Assembly: GCF_904848665.1 (NCBI RefSeq)
Contig: NZ_CAJHCQ010000003.1
Span: 310,001-374,000, forward strand
Direction: 5' to 3'
DNA length: 64,000 nt
Origin: Paraburkholderia hiiakae
GTDB taxonomy: Bacteria > Pseudomonadota > Gammaproteobacteria > Burkholderiales > Burkholderiaceae
Part shown: positions 39,477-49,095 of the stretch, piece after piece
Layout of the letters: the number at the start of each line of letters is the position of its first letter
Position numbering within the stretch: position 1 is the first letter of the stretch
Translations under genes and position numbers: made by a program
Notes under the pieces: generated by a model
What the model was told of the DNA's origin: nothing
Seen by the model: the letters and a program-made list of their open reading frames with translations, nothing else
Databases searched by the model: none

Positions 39477-42362
39477 GTGGCAGATACCGTGCATGACGAG
39501 TTTGAACGCGCCCGGATCGCGCTGGGCTACATCCCGCCCGATGATCGCGAGACGTGGCGCAAGGTCGGAATGGCGCTCAAAACTGAGTTTGGTGATGAGG
39601 CGTTCCCTCTGTGGGACGAATGGAGCCGTGGCGCACAAAGCTACAAGGCCAAAGCGGCGCGCGATTCGTGGAAGTCGTTCAAGGGCGGAGGAATCACAGT
39701 CAACACGCTTTTCCATATCGCGAAGGGACACGGCTTTGACCCGCGCGCACACAAGGCAAAGCCGATTGACCCGGCCGAGCGTAAGCGGCGCGATGCAGAG
39801 CGCGCGGAGCGTGAGACACGCGAGCTGGCGGACGCTGCGGAGCGGCATGAGGCGGTAGCGGCCGAGGCTGCACGGATCTGGGAAGCGGCCGGGGCGGCTC
39901 CGGCCGACCATCCCTACCTCAAGCGCAAGGCGATTCAACCGGGTGAGCTGCGCCTCTATCGCGGCCCGCTGCGCTTTGGCACGGCCGTATGCGATGGCGC
40001 TTTGATCGTTCCAGCGTGCGACACGGCGGGTAAGGTCTGGACGCTCGAATTGATCCTTGTGGACGGCCAGAAACGCTACCTAAGGGACGGCCAGAAGGCG
40101 GGACACTTCGCCAGTGTCGGCGGGCCGGTAGGCGATACGTTGCTAATTGCAGAGGGCTACGCGACCGCCAGCACGCTCGCGGCCGCGACGGGGCTGCCGT
40201 GTGCCGTGGCATTCGACGTGGGGAACCTGCTGGCGGTCGCCAAGGCGTTGCGCGGCCAGCATCGTGACGCGCGCATTGTCCTGTGTGCTGATGACGATTA
40301 CCGCACAAAGGGCAATCCGGGCGTGACGAATGCGAATGCGGCCGCTGCTGCTGTTGGCGGCGTGGTGGCCGTGCCTGACTTCGGGGACAAGCGCCCCTCC
40401 TCTGGAACGGACTTCAATGACCTGGCCGCACATCGGGGCGTTCAAGCGGTGGCGGCTGCTGTGCGCTCCGCTCTCGCTACACGCCGCCCGGACGGTGCAG
40501 GCAATGCCGATGCGTCCACAACGGGCGCGAAGCCCGCCAAGGCCCGGAAAACGCCCCGCGCAGGGGATCGGCGGGTGCGTTTTGAAGTGGACGATGAAGG
40601 CGTCTGGTATCACGGCGTCAACAGTCACGGCGAGCCATTGCCCCGTCACAAGATCAGCTCGCGTCTGGACGTGGTAGCACTGACCCGCAACGAATTGAAT
40701 GGCGAATGGGGCTACCTGCTTGAGTTCGCGGACCCGGACGGTGTGCCAAAGCGGTGGGCGATGCCCGCCGCCATGCTGGCGGGTGACGGCTCCGAGCTGC
40801 GCCGCGAGCTGATGGCAATGGGCCTTGATATCCGGCCGTCACTGACGGCCCGCCAGCAGATCGTCAACTACATTCAATCGTCGCGGACGGAGGACCGCGC
40901 CCGCTGCGTGCCGCGTATTGGCTGGTATCGCGGCGCGTTTGTATTGCCGGACCGGGTGATAGGCGACGGCCGCGAGCCGTTGATCCATCAATCCGACACG
41001 CCGATGCAAAGTCAGTTTCGTGAGAGCGGCACACTGGATGAATGGCGGCGCGAGGTGGCCGCATATTGCGTTGGCAATAGCCGCCTGCTGTTCTGCGTGT
41101 CCGTCGCGCTGGCGGGGCCGCTATTGCACTTTGCTGGGCTGCAATCGGGCGGGTTTCACCTGCTCGGCTCCACGTCGGAGGGCAAGTCAACGGGCGGCGC
41201 TGTGGCCGCGTCGGTGTACGGCTCGAAAGACTATGTGCGCGGCTGGCGGGCGACCGATAACGCGCTGGAGGCTGTAGCCGCGCAGCATGCGGACACGGTG
41301 CTGATACTCGATGAAATTGGACAGGTCGAGCCGCGCATCGTGGGCGACGTGGTTTACATGCTGGCGAACGAGGCGGGCAAATCTCGCGGTGCGCGTGCTG
41401 GCGGTGCGAAGCCGGTTCTGAACTGGCGGTTGCTGTTCCTCTCGAACGGCGAGAAGAGCATCGACGCACTGATGGCCGAGGGCGGCCGACCGATGAAAGG
41501 CGGCATAGAGGCGCGTTTGCCCGCGATACCGGCCGACGCGGGCCGGGGCATGGGCGCGATAGAGGAGCTTCACGGCTTCGATTCGTCACGCGCCCTTGTG
41601 GAGCATCTGAAACACGCCGCCAGCCGGTTTTACGGCATGGCGGGACCGGCGATGATTCAATGGGCGTCGGAGGTCGCGGACGAATTGCCCGAGCTGTTGC
41701 GCGCGGCTGTAGCGGAGATGGTGGACGACTGGATTCCGCGTGATGCCAATGCGGCCGTTGCGCGGGTGGCGGAGCGTTTCGCATTGGTTGGCGTGGCGGG
41801 CGAGCTGGCGACGGCGGCGGGCATTACCGCATGGCCCAAGGGCGAGGCCGAGGCGGCGGCGCGTGCTTGCCTCGATGCGTGGATCAAGGCGCGGGGCGGT
41901 ACGGGTAGCGCCGATCAGGCCGCAATGCTGCGTCAGGTCGTGCTGTTCTTCGAGCAACACGGCGACGCGCGCTTTGTATGGGTGCAGCGCATGAACGACG
42001 ATCACCGGCCGAACGTGATGCACCGGGCGGGGTTCAAGCGCCTCGTAAGGCGCAATGCGGAAGGCGACGATACGGCGGTTGATAGCGCCCAGTCGTGGGT
42101 TATGGAGTACGGCACCAACAGGGAGATAAGCGACGCCGACGCAGACAGGAGCGAGATTGAGTATCTGGTTTCGGTCGAAACCTTCCGCTCTGAGATTTGC
42201 CGGGGCTTCGATCATCGGCACGTCGAGCGCGTCTTGATCGAGCGAGGCGTTCTGATGCCAGAGTCAAGCGGACGGGCGACACGCGCGGAGTACGTGCCGA
42301 CGCTCGGCAAGCGTGGCCGCTATTACCGCATCCTTCCGTCTATTCATTCGCTTGCATCGTGA
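39477..42362 (+). CDS. Primase-helicase-like replication protein (PriCT-2/Toprim-like/DUF927)
   Basis: 961 residues from a GTG start with GAGGG ahead. Domains in order: a PriCT-2-like N-terminus (IPPDDRETWRKVGMALKTEF, to about residue 90), a Toprim-like fold (DTLLIAEGYATASTLAAATGLP... VLCADDD, about 220-305), then a DUF927-type ATPase. Walker A is GSTSEGKST near residue 563 and Walker B VLILDEIG near 608. The C-terminal third (about 740-961) is not assigned. The arrangement corresponds functionally to P4 alpha (primase, helicase and origin binding in one chain). It is expected to start replication of the excised element. Repeats just downstream look like an origin. Confidence 0.85.
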   Translation: MADTVHDEFERARIALGYIPPDDRETWRKVGMALKTEFGDEAFPLWDEWSRGAQSYKAKAARDSWKSFKGGGITVNTLFHIAKGHGFDPRAHKAKPIDPAERKRRDAERAERETRELADAAERHEAVAAEAARIWEAAGAAPADHPYLKRKAIQPGELRLYRGPLRFGTAVCDGALIVPACDTAGKVWTLELILVDGQKRYLRDGQKAGHFASVGGPVGDTLLIAEGYATASTLAAATGLPCAVAFDVGNLLAVAKALRGQHRDARIVLCADDDYRTKGNPGVTNANAAAAAVGGVVAVPDFGDKRPSSGTDFNDLAAHRGVQAVAAAVRSALATRRPDGAGNADASTTGAKPAKARKTPRAGDRRVRFEVDDEGVWYHGVNSHGEPLPRHKISSRLDVVALTRNELNGEWGYLLEFADPDGVPKRWAMPAAMLAGDGSELRRELMAMGLDIRPSLTARQQIVNYIQSSRTEDRARCVPRIGWYRGAFVLPDRVIGDGREPLIHQSDTPMQSQFRESGTLDEWRREVAAYCVGNSRLLFCVSVALAGPLLHFAGLQSGGFHLLGSTSEGKSTGGAVAASVYGSKDYVRGWRATDNALEAVAAQHADTVLILDEIGQVEPRIVGDVVYMLANEAGKSRGARAGGAKPVLNWRLLFLSNGEKSIDALMAEGGRPMKGGIEARLPAIPADAGRGMGAIEELHGFDSSRALVEHLKHAASRFYGMAGPAMIQWASEVADELPELLRAAVAEMVDDWIPRDANAAVARVAERFALVGVAGELATAAGITAWPKGEAEAAARACLDAWIKARGGTGSADQAAMLRQVVLFFEQHGDARFVWVQRMNDDHRPNVMHRAGFKRLVRRNAEGDDTAVDSAQSWVMEYGTNREISDADADRSEIEYLVSVETFRSEICRGFDHRHVERVLIERGVLMPESSGRATRAEYVPTLGKRGRYYRILPSIHSLAS

Positions 42363-42489
42363 CGGCCGCCGCGATGGCGGCGACGCGGGGCGTTTGTTTG
42401 CGCGAAAACTGAGTTTCCGTGCATTGCTCCAGCCGGAATGTCCCCGCGTCGGCAGTCGATTAAATCAATTAGCGTAACAATAGGCGGCC

Positions 42490-42581
42490 TTGTCACCACG
42501 TCACCAACCGTATCTCCAGCGGTTTGGTTACGCTCAAAGCCTTGCTGGTATTGGCTTTGAGCGTTTGTCACCACGTCACCA
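42490..42581. repeat. Origin-like direct repeats flanking a hairpin
   Basis: TTGTCACCACGTCACCA occurs at 42490-42506 and 42565-42581. Each copy holds two GTCACC. Between them CGCTCAAAGCC (42531-42541) and GGCTTTGAGCG (42553-42563) are perfect complements. Candidate binding sites of the primase-helicase (compare P4 alpha and its crr/ori repeats). Confidence 0.7.
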
Positions 42582-42862
42582 CCAAAATCAGCAATGCGGG
42601 GAACGGTCGTGTTGCGTCCAACATTACAGTGCATGCCAGGTGAAAAACCCGTAGTGGCAAGGGCTTGACGGCTGGCGGGCTGCAAAAACGGCCACGTTTG
42701 AGAGTGGGGGTAACGGTGCTTTACCGGGGGGTAGGCGCTCGAGGCTGGCTTACGATCATTGCGGCATCTGCAACAGCGCTCGCCGCCTTGGGTCCTTTCC
42801 GGCAATCGACAAATGAGGGTAGTTCGAACCCCGTCACGCGCGGCGCTCCCCGAGAATTTCAG

Positions 42863-42912
42863 GGTAGCCACGCGGTAGCCACTCGCGACCGGGGGTAGCC
42901 AAAAAGGGTAGC
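42863..42912. repeat. Four GGTAGC repeats beside the integrase stop
   Basis: GGTAGCCA at 42863, 42874 and 42894, and GGTAGC at 42907, all in the same orientation. Spacings 11, 20 and 13. Role unknown. Confidence 0.65.
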
Positions 42913-42936
42913 TTGCGCCCGATCAGGACCGTCAGT

Positions 42937-44193
42937 TCAGTCAGATTTTTGTGTGCGCGAGTTTTGGAGGGGGGGGTGTCCGGCCGCCTTCCTCACTTCG
43001 GCCTTGATGTGTTTCGCCCATGCCTCCATCAGCTCGCGCCGCTTGTCGAACAGATCGCCGCGACGGTAGGCGCTTTCCGTCTTGTCGCGGATCGCGTGCG
43101 CGAGCGCCATCTCTACAACCTCATTCGGAAACGGCGTGCATTCGGCGGCCCAGTCGCGGAACGTCGAGCGAAAGCCGTGAACGGTCAACTCGCCCCGGCC
43201 CATGCGTTCGAGTAGTTGCAGCATCGCCATGTTGGAGAGCGGCCGGCCTTCGCGGCGCCCTTCGAAGATCGGGCCATCTGCGGATAGGGACGGGAGCGCA
43301 CGTACCGATGCGAGCGCGGCCGAGGATAGCGGGACACGATGCGGACGCTTCGCTTTCATCCTATCCGCTGGAACGGTCCACAGGCCCGCTGAGAGGTCGA
43401 ATTCGCCGGGGAGCGCCCCGATTACTTCGCCGGTACGCATCGCCGTGAGGATCGTGAATTCAAGCGCTCGCGCGGCCGTACCGACCATCGCGTGCAGCTC
43501 GATCATGAACGGCCCAATCTCAGAGTAGGGCAACGCCGCGTGATGCTTGGGCTTCTGCACCTTCGACGGGGCCGCCAGCAGTTGATCGAGGTGGCCGTTC
43601 CAGCGGGCCGGGTTCTCGCCGTCGCGCAGGCCGCGCACCTTCGCCCAGTCCATGATGTTTTCCAGGCGCCCGCGAAGGCGCGAGGCCGTCTCATTCTTGG
43701 TCTGCCAGATCGGCTCCAGCACGCGCCGTATCAGGTCCGTGTCGATATCGGCGGGGCGCAACGTGCCGATGACGGGATAGGCATAGGTGGCCAGCGTGTT
43801 GGCCCATTGCTGGGTGTGCTTCGGGTTGACCCATTCGGCGCTCCGGGCGTCGATGAAAGCCTCCGCGCATTGCTTGAAGGTGAGAGAGCGGGCCGCGTCA
43901 ATCTTGCGGCGGGCCTTGTCCTGCTTACGCAGCACGGCCGGATCGTCGCCGCGCGATACCGCGGCGCGGTGGTCGTTACGCGCAGCTCGCGCAGCGTCGA
44001 GCGTGAGGCGGGGATGCGGGCCAATCTGTATCAGCCCTTCGCGGCCGTCCGGCTTCATGTACCGGAACTGCCAGTATTTCAGGCCATTGGGCTTGATCTG
44101 GAGGAACAGGCCGCCACCGTCGCGCAGCCGGTAGGCGCTCGCGCGTGGCTTCGCGTTGCGGCATTGCAGGTCGCGTAGGAGGCTTTCGGGCAT
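42937..44193 (-). CDS. int: Tyrosine-type integrase (P4/DUF4102 group)
   Basis: 418 residues from 44193. The N-terminal arm-binding DUF4102-like domain is seen (AYRLRDGGGLFLQIKPNGLKYWQFRY), then a core-binding region and the catalytic domain. Catalytic residues: Arg in AMRTGEVIG, H-x-x-R in HGFRSTFRDW, His in LAHAIRDKTE and the Tyr nucleophile in SAYRRG. An in-frame start 14 codons upstream is rejected because it would translate the arm-type repeats. The gene lies beside tRNA-Ser(UGA), its probable target. Repeats upstream suggest self-regulation. Confidence 0.95.
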   Translation of the reverse strand: MPESLLRDLQCRNAKPRASAYRLRDGGGLFLQIKPNGLKYWQFRYMKPDGREGLIQIGPHPRLTLDAARAARNDHRAAVSRGDDPAVLRKQDKARRKIDAARSLTFKQCAEAFIDARSAEWVNPKHTQQWANTLATYAYPVIGTLRPADIDTDLIRRVLEPIWQTKNETASRLRGRLENIMDWAKVRGLRDGENPARWNGHLDQLLAAPSKVQKPKHHAALPYSEIGPFMIELHAMVGTAARALEFTILTAMRTGEVIGALPGEFDLSAGLWTVPADRMKAKRPHRVPLSSAALASVRALPSLSADGPIFEGRREGRPLSNMAMLQLLERMGRGELTVHGFRSTFRDWAAECTPFPNEVVEMALAHAIRDKTESAYRRGDLFDKRRELMEAWAKHIKAEVRKAAGHPPLQNSRTQKSD

Positions 44194-44209
44194 GGCTGGA
44201 AACCCTGAA

Positions 44210-44231
44210 AAAGTACCCGGAAAAGTACCCG
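44210..44231. promoter_or_regulatory. Right pair of AAAGTACCCG repeats (integrase arm-type sites)
   Basis: Copies at 44210-44219 and 44222-44231, 12 bp apart, 17 bases before the integrase start. Identical in sequence, orientation and period to the left pair at 34507. Confidence 0.7.
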
Positions 44232-44346
44232 CCAAAAACGGGGATTTTCGAGGATTGTACAGGATGACCGAGGACTGCAGATTTCCATGAAACCCTTTCT
44301 GCTATTGGGTTTGCGGGATGTTTGAGGACTGCTGGGGTAGCTATTC

Positions 44347-44360
44347 TGGCGGAGGCGGTG
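44347..44360. repeat. Right attachment-site repeat (3' end of tRNA-Ser)
   Basis: The last 14 bases of tRNA-Ser(UGA), including CCA, read on the + strand as TGGCGGAGGCGGTG and matching 34445-34458 exactly. Confidence 0.8.
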
Positions 44361-44436
44361 AGATTCGAACTCACGGAAGGGTTACCCCTTCGCCGGTTTT
44401 CAAGACCGGTGCATTCAACCACTCTGCCACACCTCC
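44347..44436 (-). tRNA. tRNA-Ser(UGA)
   Basis: 90 bases with encoded CCA. Acceptor GGAGGTG pairs with CGCCTCC (one T-G pair), discriminator G. Anticodon stem CCGGT/ACCGG with loop CTTGAAA gives TGA (reads UCA). A long variable arm is present. Its 3' end faces the element and is one copy of the attachment repeat, so the integrated element restores the gene. Confidence 0.97.
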
Positions 44437-44501
44437 GGAGCCGCGCATTGTAACCCGAAACATGAGCGCGGCGGCAGTCGCCCGGTCGATCCAGGTCGAC
44501 C

Positions 44502-45719
44502 TTAGTGCGGGTCTTTCAGGAACAGTGCCTGCAAGTCGTTCAGGAAGCGCTGTCCCAACTCGGTCGGCGCGATTTTTTCGTAATCGCGCGTGATGAGCCC
44601 GCGCCGCTCAGCTTCCTGCAGTGCCGGTTCGATCGTCGTGATCGGCAGGCCCGTGCGCTCGATGAAGCGATGCACCGGAAACCCTTCAACGAGCCGCAGC
44701 GCATTGAGCATGAACTCGAACGGCAAGTCGCGCGCGCTCACCTCGTGTTCTTCCTGGACCGGCGTGCCCGCCCGCGCCTGGTCGATAAAGGTCGCCGGAT
44801 GTTTGTAGCGCGCCTGGCGCACGATGCGGTTCGGAAACGAGAGCTTCGTGTGCGCGCCCGCGCCGATCCCGAGATAGTCGCCGAAGCGCCAGTAGTTGAG
44901 GTTATGCCGGCACTGGCGATCCGGCTGGGCGTACGCCGAAACCTCATAGCGTTCGTATCCTGCGCCCGAAGTGCGCTCGTGAATCCAGTCCTGCATATCG
45001 GCGGACTGGTCGTCGTCGGGCAGGGCGGGCGGGAACTTCGCGAACAGCGTGTTCGGTTCGAGCGTCAGGTGATACAGCGACAGATGCGGCGGCTTGAACG
45101 AGAGCGCGGTCTCGATGTCAGCCTGGCATTCGGCGAGCGTTTGCTGCGGCAGCGCGAACATCAGGTCGAGGTTGAAGTTGTCGAAAGTATTCGCCGCGAC
45201 CTCGACCGCGTGTCGCGCCTGCGCCGCGTCGTGAATGCGCCCGAGCGCCTTCAGATGCGCTTCGTTGAAGCTCTGGATGCCCACCGAGAGCCGGTTCACG
45301 CCACTCGCGCGAAACTGCGCGAACTTCGCGGCTTCGAACGTGCCGGGATTCGCTTCGAGCGTGATCTCAGCGTCGGCGTCGAGCGGCAGCAGGGCGCGCA
45401 CGTCCGAAAGCAGCCGATCCAGGCCCGCCGCGGAAAGCAGGCTGGGCGTCCCCCCGCCGATGAACACCGTATGCACCTGGCGGCCCCAGACGAGCGGCAA
45501 CGCCTGTTCGAGATCGGCGCGCAGCGCGTCGAGGTAGTCGTCTTCGGGGAAGCGCTCGCCCTTCCATTCATGCGAGTTGAAATCGCAATACGGACACTTG
45601 CGCACGCACCACGGGAAATGGACGTAGAGCGCGAGCGGCGGCAGCGAAGTGAGGCGAATGCTGCCAGGCATCGTGAACGACTGGACCACGTCGATGCCGA
45701 TTCGATGCTGCTGGCTCAC
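44502..45719 (-). CDS. hemW: Radical-SAM heme chaperone HemW
   Basis: 405 residues. The SAM cluster motif is C38-x3-C42-x2-C45 followed by Phe (CVRKCPYCDF), the HemW form, with IGGGTPSLL and HNLNYW also present. It inserts or traffics heme and was formerly taken for a coproporphyrinogen oxidase. The GTG at 45719 overlaps the rdgB stop, suggesting coupling. An ATG at 45671 is a possible alternative start. Last gene of rph-rdgB-hemW. Confidence 0.94.
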   Translation of the reverse strand: MSQQHRIGIDVVQSFTMPGSIRLTSLPPLALYVHFPWCVRKCPYCDFNSHEWKGERFPEDDYLDALRADLEQALPLVWGRQVHTVFIGGGTPSLLSAAGLDRLLSDVRALLPLDADAEITLEANPGTFEAAKFAQFRASGVNRLSVGIQSFNEAHLKALGRIHDAAQARHAVEVAANTFDNFNLDLMFALPQQTLAECQADIETALSFKPPHLSLYHLTLEPNTLFAKFPPALPDDDQSADMQDWIHERTSGAGYERYEVSAYAQPDRQCRHNLNYWRFGDYLGIGAGAHTKLSFPNRIVRQARYKHPATFIDQARAGTPVQEEHEVSARDLPFEFMLNALRLVEGFPVHRFIERTGLPITTIEPALQEAERRGLITRDYEKIAPTELGQRFLNDLQALFLKDPH

Positions 45720-46363
45720 GCTTCCTCCTGCAGTCGCGCGAGCAACTGGCGCAGGGCGACTGCGCGATGGCTCGACGCGTTCTTGAGTGCCGGATCGAGT
45801 TCGGCGGCCGTGGCCTCCAGCTCCGGAACGTAGAAGTAAGGGTCATAGCCGAAGCCGTTGTCGCCGCGCGGCGCGTCGAGCACCACGCCGTGCCAGCGGC
45901 CTTCGGCGATGAGCGGTTCGGGGTCGTCGGCGTGGCGCACAAGTGCGAGCACGCAGTAGTAGTAGCCGCGGCGATCCGCGTGATCTTTCAGGTTCGCGAC
46001 GAGCAGCGCATTGTTCGCCGCGTCGCTCTTCTCGCCGCCCGCTAGCTGCGCGTAGCGCGCCGAATACACGCCCGGCGCGCCGCGCAGCGCACGCACGCAC
46101 AGGCCCGAATCGTCGGCGAGCGCGGGCAGGCCCGTGAGCTTCGCCGCGTGGCGTGCCTTGGCGAGCGCGTTCTCCACGAAGGTGGGATGCGGTTCCTCGG
46201 CTTCGGGCACGTTGAGCGCGCCTTGCGGCACGAGCTCGATGCCGGCCGCGCCGAGCAGCGCCGCGAACTCGCGCAGTTTGCCCGCGTTGTTCGAGGCGAG
46301 CACGACGCGCGAGAGCGCGCGAGCCGCGGTTTTAGCCGCTGAATCCGGCTGTAAATCAGCCAT
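45716..46363 (-). CDS. rdgB: Non-canonical purine NTP pyrophosphatase (RdgB/HAM1)
   Basis: Removes dITP, XTP and similar from the nucleotide pool. 215 residues. The N-terminal [13 protein letters not shown] and the [13 protein letters not shown] motif are family signatures. The acidic ADDSGLCV carries the metal-binding aspartates. It overlaps rph by eight bases and hemW by a few, forming a tight operon. Confidence 0.96.
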   Translation of the reverse strand: MADLQPDSAAKTAARALSRVVLASNNAGKLREFAALLGAAGIELVPQGALNVPEAEEPHPTFVENALAKARHAAKLTGLPALADDSGLCVRALRGAPGVYSARYAQLAGGEKSDAANNALLVANLKDHADRRGYYYCVLALVRHADDPEPLIAEGRWHGVVLDAPRGDNGFGYDPYFYVPELEATAAELDPALKNASSHRAVALRQLLARLQEEA

Positions 46364-47096
46364 GCGAGGTCTCCAGCGCCGCCTTCTGCTTCTCGATCAG
46401 CGAGCGGATGCCGCTTTGCGCCAGGTCGAGCAGCGCGTTCAGTTCATCACGCGAGAACGGCGCGCCTTCTGCCGTGCCCTGGACTTCGACCATGCCGCCC
46501 GAGCCGGTCATGACGACGTTCATGTCGGTGTCGCACTGCGAGTCTTCGTCATAGTCGAGGTCTAGCACCGGCACGCCTTCGTACACGCCGACCGAAATCG
46601 CGGCTACGTAGTCGGTGATCGGCGAGCGCTCGATACGGCCAGTGGCCAGCAGCTTCGAGACGGCGTCGTGGGCCGCCACGAACGCGCCTGTTATGCTCGC
46701 GGTGCGCGTGCCGCCATCGGCTTGCAGCACGTCGCAATCGAGGTTGATGGTGCGCGCGCCGAGCGCTTCGAGGTCGAACACCGCGCGCATGGCGCGGCCG
46801 ATCAGGCGCTGGATTTCCTGCGTGCGGCCTGTTTGTTTGCCGCGCGCGGCTTCGCGGTCGCTGCGCGTGTGCGTGGCGCGCGGCAGCATGCCGTACTCGG
46901 CGGTGAGCCAGCCCTGGCCCTTGTCGCGCAGGAACGGCGGCACGCTTTCGGACACGCTCGCGGTGCACAGCACCTTCGTGTCGCCGAACTCGACGAGGAC
47001 CGATCCTTCGGCGTACTTCGTGTAATTGCGGGTGATGCGGACTTCGCGAAGCTGGTCGGCGGCGCGGCCGGAGGGGCGCTGGTTGGATTGGGTCAT
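46356..47096 (-). CDS. rph: Ribonuclease PH
   Basis: Phosphate-dependent 3'-5' exoribonuclease that trims tRNA 3' ends. 246 residues from 47096 ([11 protein letters not shown]). Key stretches: [40 protein letters not shown], and [19 protein letters not shown]. First gene of the rph-rdgB-hemW unit, divergent from yicC. Confidence 0.96.
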   Translation of the reverse strand: MTQSNQRPSGRAADQLREVRITRNYTKYAEGSVLVEFGDTKVLCTASVSESVPPFLRDKGQGWLTAEYGMLPRATHTRSDREAARGKQTGRTQEIQRLIGRAMRAVFDLEALGARTINLDCDVLQADGGTRTASITGAFVAAHDAVSKLLATGRIERSPITDYVAAISVGVYEGVPVLDLDYDEDSQCDTDMNVVMTGSGGMVEVQGTAEGAPFSRDELNALLDLAQSGIRSLIEKQKAALETSHG

Positions 47097-47389
47097 CGTG
47101 AAGGTGCGCGAGGGCACGAGCGGGAAGGGGAAACCGTGATTTTACCGCCTAAGCGCGCCTCGCGATGGACGCCGCCGGCAGGCGGCGGGAAGGCCGAAGG
47201 AGGGCCGCTCGGGCCGGGCGCCCCATGCAGCCCGCACTTGCGAAGGCGTGCCCTCAAAAATGGGATAATGCAGTTTCTCCGCCCCGCGCTATCGTCCATT
47301 CGCGACACCACGCCGGGCGCCTCGATTCCCCCGCCGTGACCCGCGCGCGCCCTGCGCACGACGCCACGGCTTTCTTCGCGAGACGAACC
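47097..47389. other. rph-yicC divergent intergenic region
   Basis: About 290 bases that must hold both promoters. A TATAAT-like -10 is not obvious: GGGATAATGC at 47261-47270 on the + strand is the best candidate. No RNA or repeat seen. Confidence 0.35.
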
Positions 47390-48328
47390 ATGATTTACAG
47401 CATGACCGGCTATGCCAGCGCGACGCGCGAGCTTGCTGCGGCTTCGGGCACGGGCGGCGCCAGTGTCTCCGTCGAATTGCGCACGGTGAATTCGCGCTTT
47501 CTCGACCTGAACTTCCGCATGCCCGAAGACGTGCGCGTGTGCGAGCCCACGCTGCGCGAAATGCTGATGACGAAGCTCTCGCGCGGCAAGGTCGACATCC
47601 GCATCAACATCCAGCGCAGCGAGCAGGGCGCCAACGCGGGCGCGCTCAACCGCGACGCGCTCGATCAGCTCGCCGGGCTCGAGCGCGCCGTGCTCGAAGC
47701 GTTTCCTGAGTCGGGCCGCTTGCGCACGGGCGAGATCCTGCGCTGGCCCGGCGTGCTGGCGGAAAGCGGCGTGGCGGCCGACCTGCTGCGCGACGCCGTG
47801 CTCGGCTGCGGCAAGCAGGCCATCGTCGACCTGATCGAAGTGCGCGCTCGCGAAGGCGCGCAGCTCGCCAACATGCTGCTTGCGAACGTCACCGAAATGG
47901 AGGCGATCGTCGCGCGCATCACGCCGCTCGTGCCGGAGCTGATCGCGAAGCACCAGCAGAAGATCGTCGAGCGTCTGCAGGAAGCGCTCGGCATCGCCGC
48001 GCCGGACAGCAATGGCAACGGTGGCAGCATCGGCAATATTTCGCGCGAAGAAATCGCCGAGCGCATTCGCCAGGAAGTGACGATGTACGGCATTCGCATT
48101 GACATCGCTGAAGAGCTCTCGCGCCTCACGGCGCACCTGAACGAAACGCGGCATGTCATCGAGAAGGGCGGCCGCGTCGGCAAGCGTCTCGACTTCATGA
48201 TGCAGGAGCTCAACCGCGAAGCGAACACGCTTGGCTCGAAGGCGGCGGCGAAGGAACTCGCAGACGCCTCGATGACGCTCAAGCTGCTCATCGAGCAGAT
48301 GCGCGAGCAGGTCCAGAATCTCGAATGA
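47390..48328 (+). CDS. yicC: YicC-family endoribonuclease
   Basis: 312 residues, starting [14 protein letters not shown], the conserved family opening. [19 protein letters not shown] and the C-terminal [22 protein letters not shown] are highly typical. YicC/YloC proteins act in RNA decay. Directly followed by gmk (three bases of overlap with an alternative start). Operon yicC-gmk-rpoZ-spoT. Confidence 0.95.
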   Translation: MIYSMTGYASATRELAAASGTGGASVSVELRTVNSRFLDLNFRMPEDVRVCEPTLREMLMTKLSRGKVDIRINIQRSEQGANAGALNRDALDQLAGLERAVLEAFPESGRLRTGEILRWPGVLAESGVAADLLRDAVLGCGKQAIVDLIEVRAREGAQLANMLLANVTEMEAIVARITPLVPELIAKHQQKIVERLQEALGIAAPDSNGNGGSIGNISREEIAERIRQEVTMYGIRIDIAEELSRLTAHLNETRHVIEKGGRVGKRLDFMMQELNREANTLGSKAAAKELADASMTLKLLIEQMREQVQNLE

Positions 48329-48342
48329 AGGAAGCAACGAAC

Positions 48343-49056
48343 ATGACCGACCACAGTAGCGCCCCCAAAGCGGACGCGAAGCACGACAAGAAGCGCAATC
48401 CGTACGCGGGCATGTACCCCGGCAACCTCTTCATGGTGGTGGCGCCTTCGGGTGCGGGCAAGTCGACGCTCGTGAACGCGCTGCTCGCCGAAGACAGCGC
48501 GATCCGCCTGTCGGTTTCGTACACGACGCGCGCGCCGCGTTCGAAGGAGCGCGACGGCGAGCACTATCACTTCACGAACGTCGACGACTTCCTCACGCGC
48601 CACGCCGCGGGCGAGTTTCTCGAGAGCGCGGAAGTGCATGGCAACTACTACGCCACTTCGCGCGTGTGGATCGAAGACCAGATGAAAATCGGGCATGACG
48701 TCCTGCTCGAAATCGACTGGCAAGGCGCGCAGCAGGTGAAGAAGCAGTTTCGCAATGCCGTGGAAATTTTCATCCTGCCGCCGTCGCTCGAAGCGCTCGC
48801 CGACCGCCTGAAAAAGCGCGGCGAAGACGAGCCGAACGTCATCACGCGACGCCTGCTTGCAGCGGGCAGCGAGATCGCACACGCGAGCGAATCGGAGTAC
48901 GTCGTGATCAACGAGAACTTCGATCGCGCGTTGCAGGAGCTGCGCAATATCGTGAGCGCCACGCGCTTGCGGTTCGCTTCGCAATACGCGCGGCATACCG
49001 AGCTCTTCGTGCAGCTCGGTATCCACCAGCCGCAGCCCGGCGCATCGGGCACATAA
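48343..49056 (+). CDS. gmk: Guanylate kinase
   Basis: Phosphorylates GMP to GDP. 237 residues from 48343, with GAAGGAAG ahead. An in-frame ATG at 48325 overlapping the yicC stop is an alternative. Walker A is APSGAGKST near residue 35. [19 protein letters not shown] (GMP-binding) and [12 protein letters not shown] are intact. A longer N-terminus than in E. coli. Confidence 0.95.
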   Translation: MTDHSSAPKADAKHDKKRNPYAGMYPGNLFMVVAPSGAGKSTLVNALLAEDSAIRLSVSYTTRAPRSKERDGEHYHFTNVDDFLTRHAAGEFLESAEVHGNYYATSRVWIEDQMKIGHDVLLEIDWQGAQQVKKQFRNAVEIFILPPSLEALADRLKKRGEDEPNVITRRLLAAGSEIAHASESEYVVINENFDRALQELRNIVSATRLRFASQYARHTELFVQLGIHQPQPGASGT

Positions 49057-49095
49057 GGTAGAATAAGAACCTGTGAGAATGAGAAGGAACCCGAC

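Larger units (their letters stand above)
42363..42936. other. 574-bp repeat-rich region between the replication and integrase genes
   Basis: No gene seen. It contains two 17-bp direct repeats around a long hairpin (42490-42581), GGTAAC-like inverted motifs near 42710-42735 and four GGTAGC repeats near the integrase stop. Placement directly after the replication gene fits an origin. Confidence 0.55.
34445..44360. mobile_element. P4-like integrative element (about 9.9 kb) in tRNA-Ser(UGA)
   Basis: Limits are two exact 14-bp copies of the tRNA-Ser 3' end. Contents: integrase next to the tRNA, AlpA/Vis-like and Rha-like regulators, a promoter with a short terminated C4/CI-like RNA, overlapping tiny ORFs, a primase-helicase-like protein and repeat-rich origin-like DNA, plus a resolvase and two unknown genes. 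No structural, terminase, lysis or conjugation genes. The order (int, replication protein, immunity RNA, vis) parallels satellite phage P4 without its late genes. That it can excise or replicate is inference. Confidence 0.8.

Noticed and set aside
42937..44235. Longer integrase start at 44235
   Set aside because: The extra 14 residues are encoded by the arm-type repeats, and the start at 44193 leaves the conserved N-terminal domain whole.
34445..44360. Complete prophage or conjugative element
   Set aside because: No capsid, portal, terminase, tail, lysis, relaxase or type IV secretion gene is visible in the 9.9 kb.
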